Of a stretch of DNA of 64,000 nucleotides, positions 63,261 to 64,000 are shown in pieces (the stretch's first letter is position 1; each line of letters opens with the position of its first letter). Source of the DNA: Doryteuthis pealeii (taxonomy: Eukaryota > Mollusca > Cephalopoda > Myopsida > Loliginidae); the NCBI GenBank assembly GCA_023376005.1, contig CM042145.1:20651677-20715676 (forward strand), in the 5' to 3' direction. The notes beneath the pieces are model-generated. The model was not told the DNA's origin and ran no database searches. It saw nothing but the letters and a program-made list of their open reading frames with translations. Position numbers and translations under genes: made by a program.

Positions 63261-63620
63261 AATATACTTATAATAATTGTTGTTGCAAACGATAGTATTG
63301 TCTGCGGGAAATGTCAATTATATAAATATAAATGAATACAATTCCACTTAACTGAGTCCTTGGAATGTTTATGTTAAGTTATCCTACTTATGATGGCTTT
63401 TTTCTAACTGCTACTATCTGTGAATTAGAGGGAGCAAAATTTATGTCCGACTTCAAGAGATGATTTTTGTAAAAAAAATTGATCCTACCAAAATTTGCAG
63501 GTCTGTGATTGGTTGGTTTGAAAAGAGGCATGTTGACCAAGGGAGACAACCCACTTACCGTAGATATATTTTTTTATAAAAGAAAAAAGTAATGTTACAT
63601 AATTATCGGATCCCTAATAC
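63261..63620. other. No recognised feature
   Basis: GTGATTGGTTGGTTTGAAA near 63502 also occurs near 10892 with its GACAA..AC flank, a trace of an old shared repeat. Confidence 0.35.
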
Positions 63621-63639
63621 TTTTTTTAAGGTAGTGTAG

Positions 63640-64000
63640 AAACATAATGGCGATTAGTGCAGCCCATGGCCTTGAAGAATGAGTGACAACACTTGACCTC
63701 ACTCTCACCTTGCCTTGTCTCGTGAGAACCGGAAGGCATAGAAGACCCTGTCTTCCAGTTTAAGGATATTAAGTAACTCAGTCAGTTAGCAAGTAGAAGC
63801 CGAGCTCGTAAAATGTAGTCTCACTGCGCAGATTGTCTGGTTGGGGATTTACCAAATAAAGTAACATTAAAAGAAAATTGAAGTCTTGTGTTTACTAAAA
63901 ACTAACAATGACACAGGGCTTCTGATAAGGAGAAATCCCCATAGAAGACCAGACCGGAATCCCCAAGTCAACACCAGACGCTAGACCAGACCAAGATGAT
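63640..64000 (+). repeat. Possible LTR remnant at the window edge
   Basis: GGGATTTACCAAATAAAGTAAC carries AATAAA, followed by GTCTTGTGTTTACT, a layout like 50247-50280. Downstream CAGACC-rich sequence is unassigned. No partner LTR is visible. Confidence 0.3.

Overview
This is animal nuclear DNA: AT-rich, full of simple repeats, with one intron-containing gene set in a dense crowd of transposable-element relics. No prokaryotic genes, CRISPR arrays, operons or rRNA genes are present. The repeat mix (tRNA-derived and 5S-rRNA-derived SINEs, LINE fragments with a shared 3' tail, Ty3/gypsy, DD34D mariner, hAT, Helitron-like and many fold-back elements, hammerhead-ribozyme-like motifs) suggests an invertebrate. 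A mollusc or other lophotrochozoan is my guess only; nothing in the window proves it.

The one host gene lies on the + strand at 13679-37963. Four exons (13679-13987, 29201-29698, 32093-32225, 37674-37963) with canonical GT/AG sites and matching phases (0, 0, 1) join into a 409-residue reading frame. The product resembles flavin-containing monooxygenases (FMO) from N-terminus to C-terminal membrane tail. It lacks the NADPH-binding middle domain, the third glycine of the FAD loop, the FMO fingerprint and the ATG(Y) motif, so it looks like a pseudoenzyme. Its promoter region carries an NRF1-like site and a reversed CCAAT box.

Layout. 1-3154: 5' part of a decayed Ty3/gypsy element on the - strand, with LTR and primer-binding site visible. 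3200-13650: fold-backs, a deleted mariner, LTR-like repeats, tRNA-SINEs and a local duplication. 13679-37963: the FMO-like gene. Intron 1 (15.2 kb) holds Helitron-like, hAT and fold-back elements and SINEs. Intron 2 holds a hammerhead-like element. Intron 3 holds a 1.3-kb ATCT array, two minisatellites and a ribozyme-headed retroposon. 38000-64000: intergenic repeat field with Helitron-like elements, a second mariner relic, 5S-SINEs, a LINE 3' end whose tail is shared with several SINEs, 89-bp mariner-tip arrays, more hammerhead-like motifs and possible LTR remnants at the right edge.

Apart from the FMO-like gene, the elements are linked by parasitism rather than metabolism. A LINE with an RNase-H-type C-terminus (55150-55510) ends in the same tail (GTTGATATGCCGTAAAAC-like, then CCAA-rich) as the 5S-SINE and a dispersed 550-bp retroposon whose 5' end carries a hammerhead-like core. 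The strongest leads are that ribozyme-headed retroposon, the two better hammerhead candidates at 31583-31630 and 52334-52381, and the FMO pseudoenzyme.
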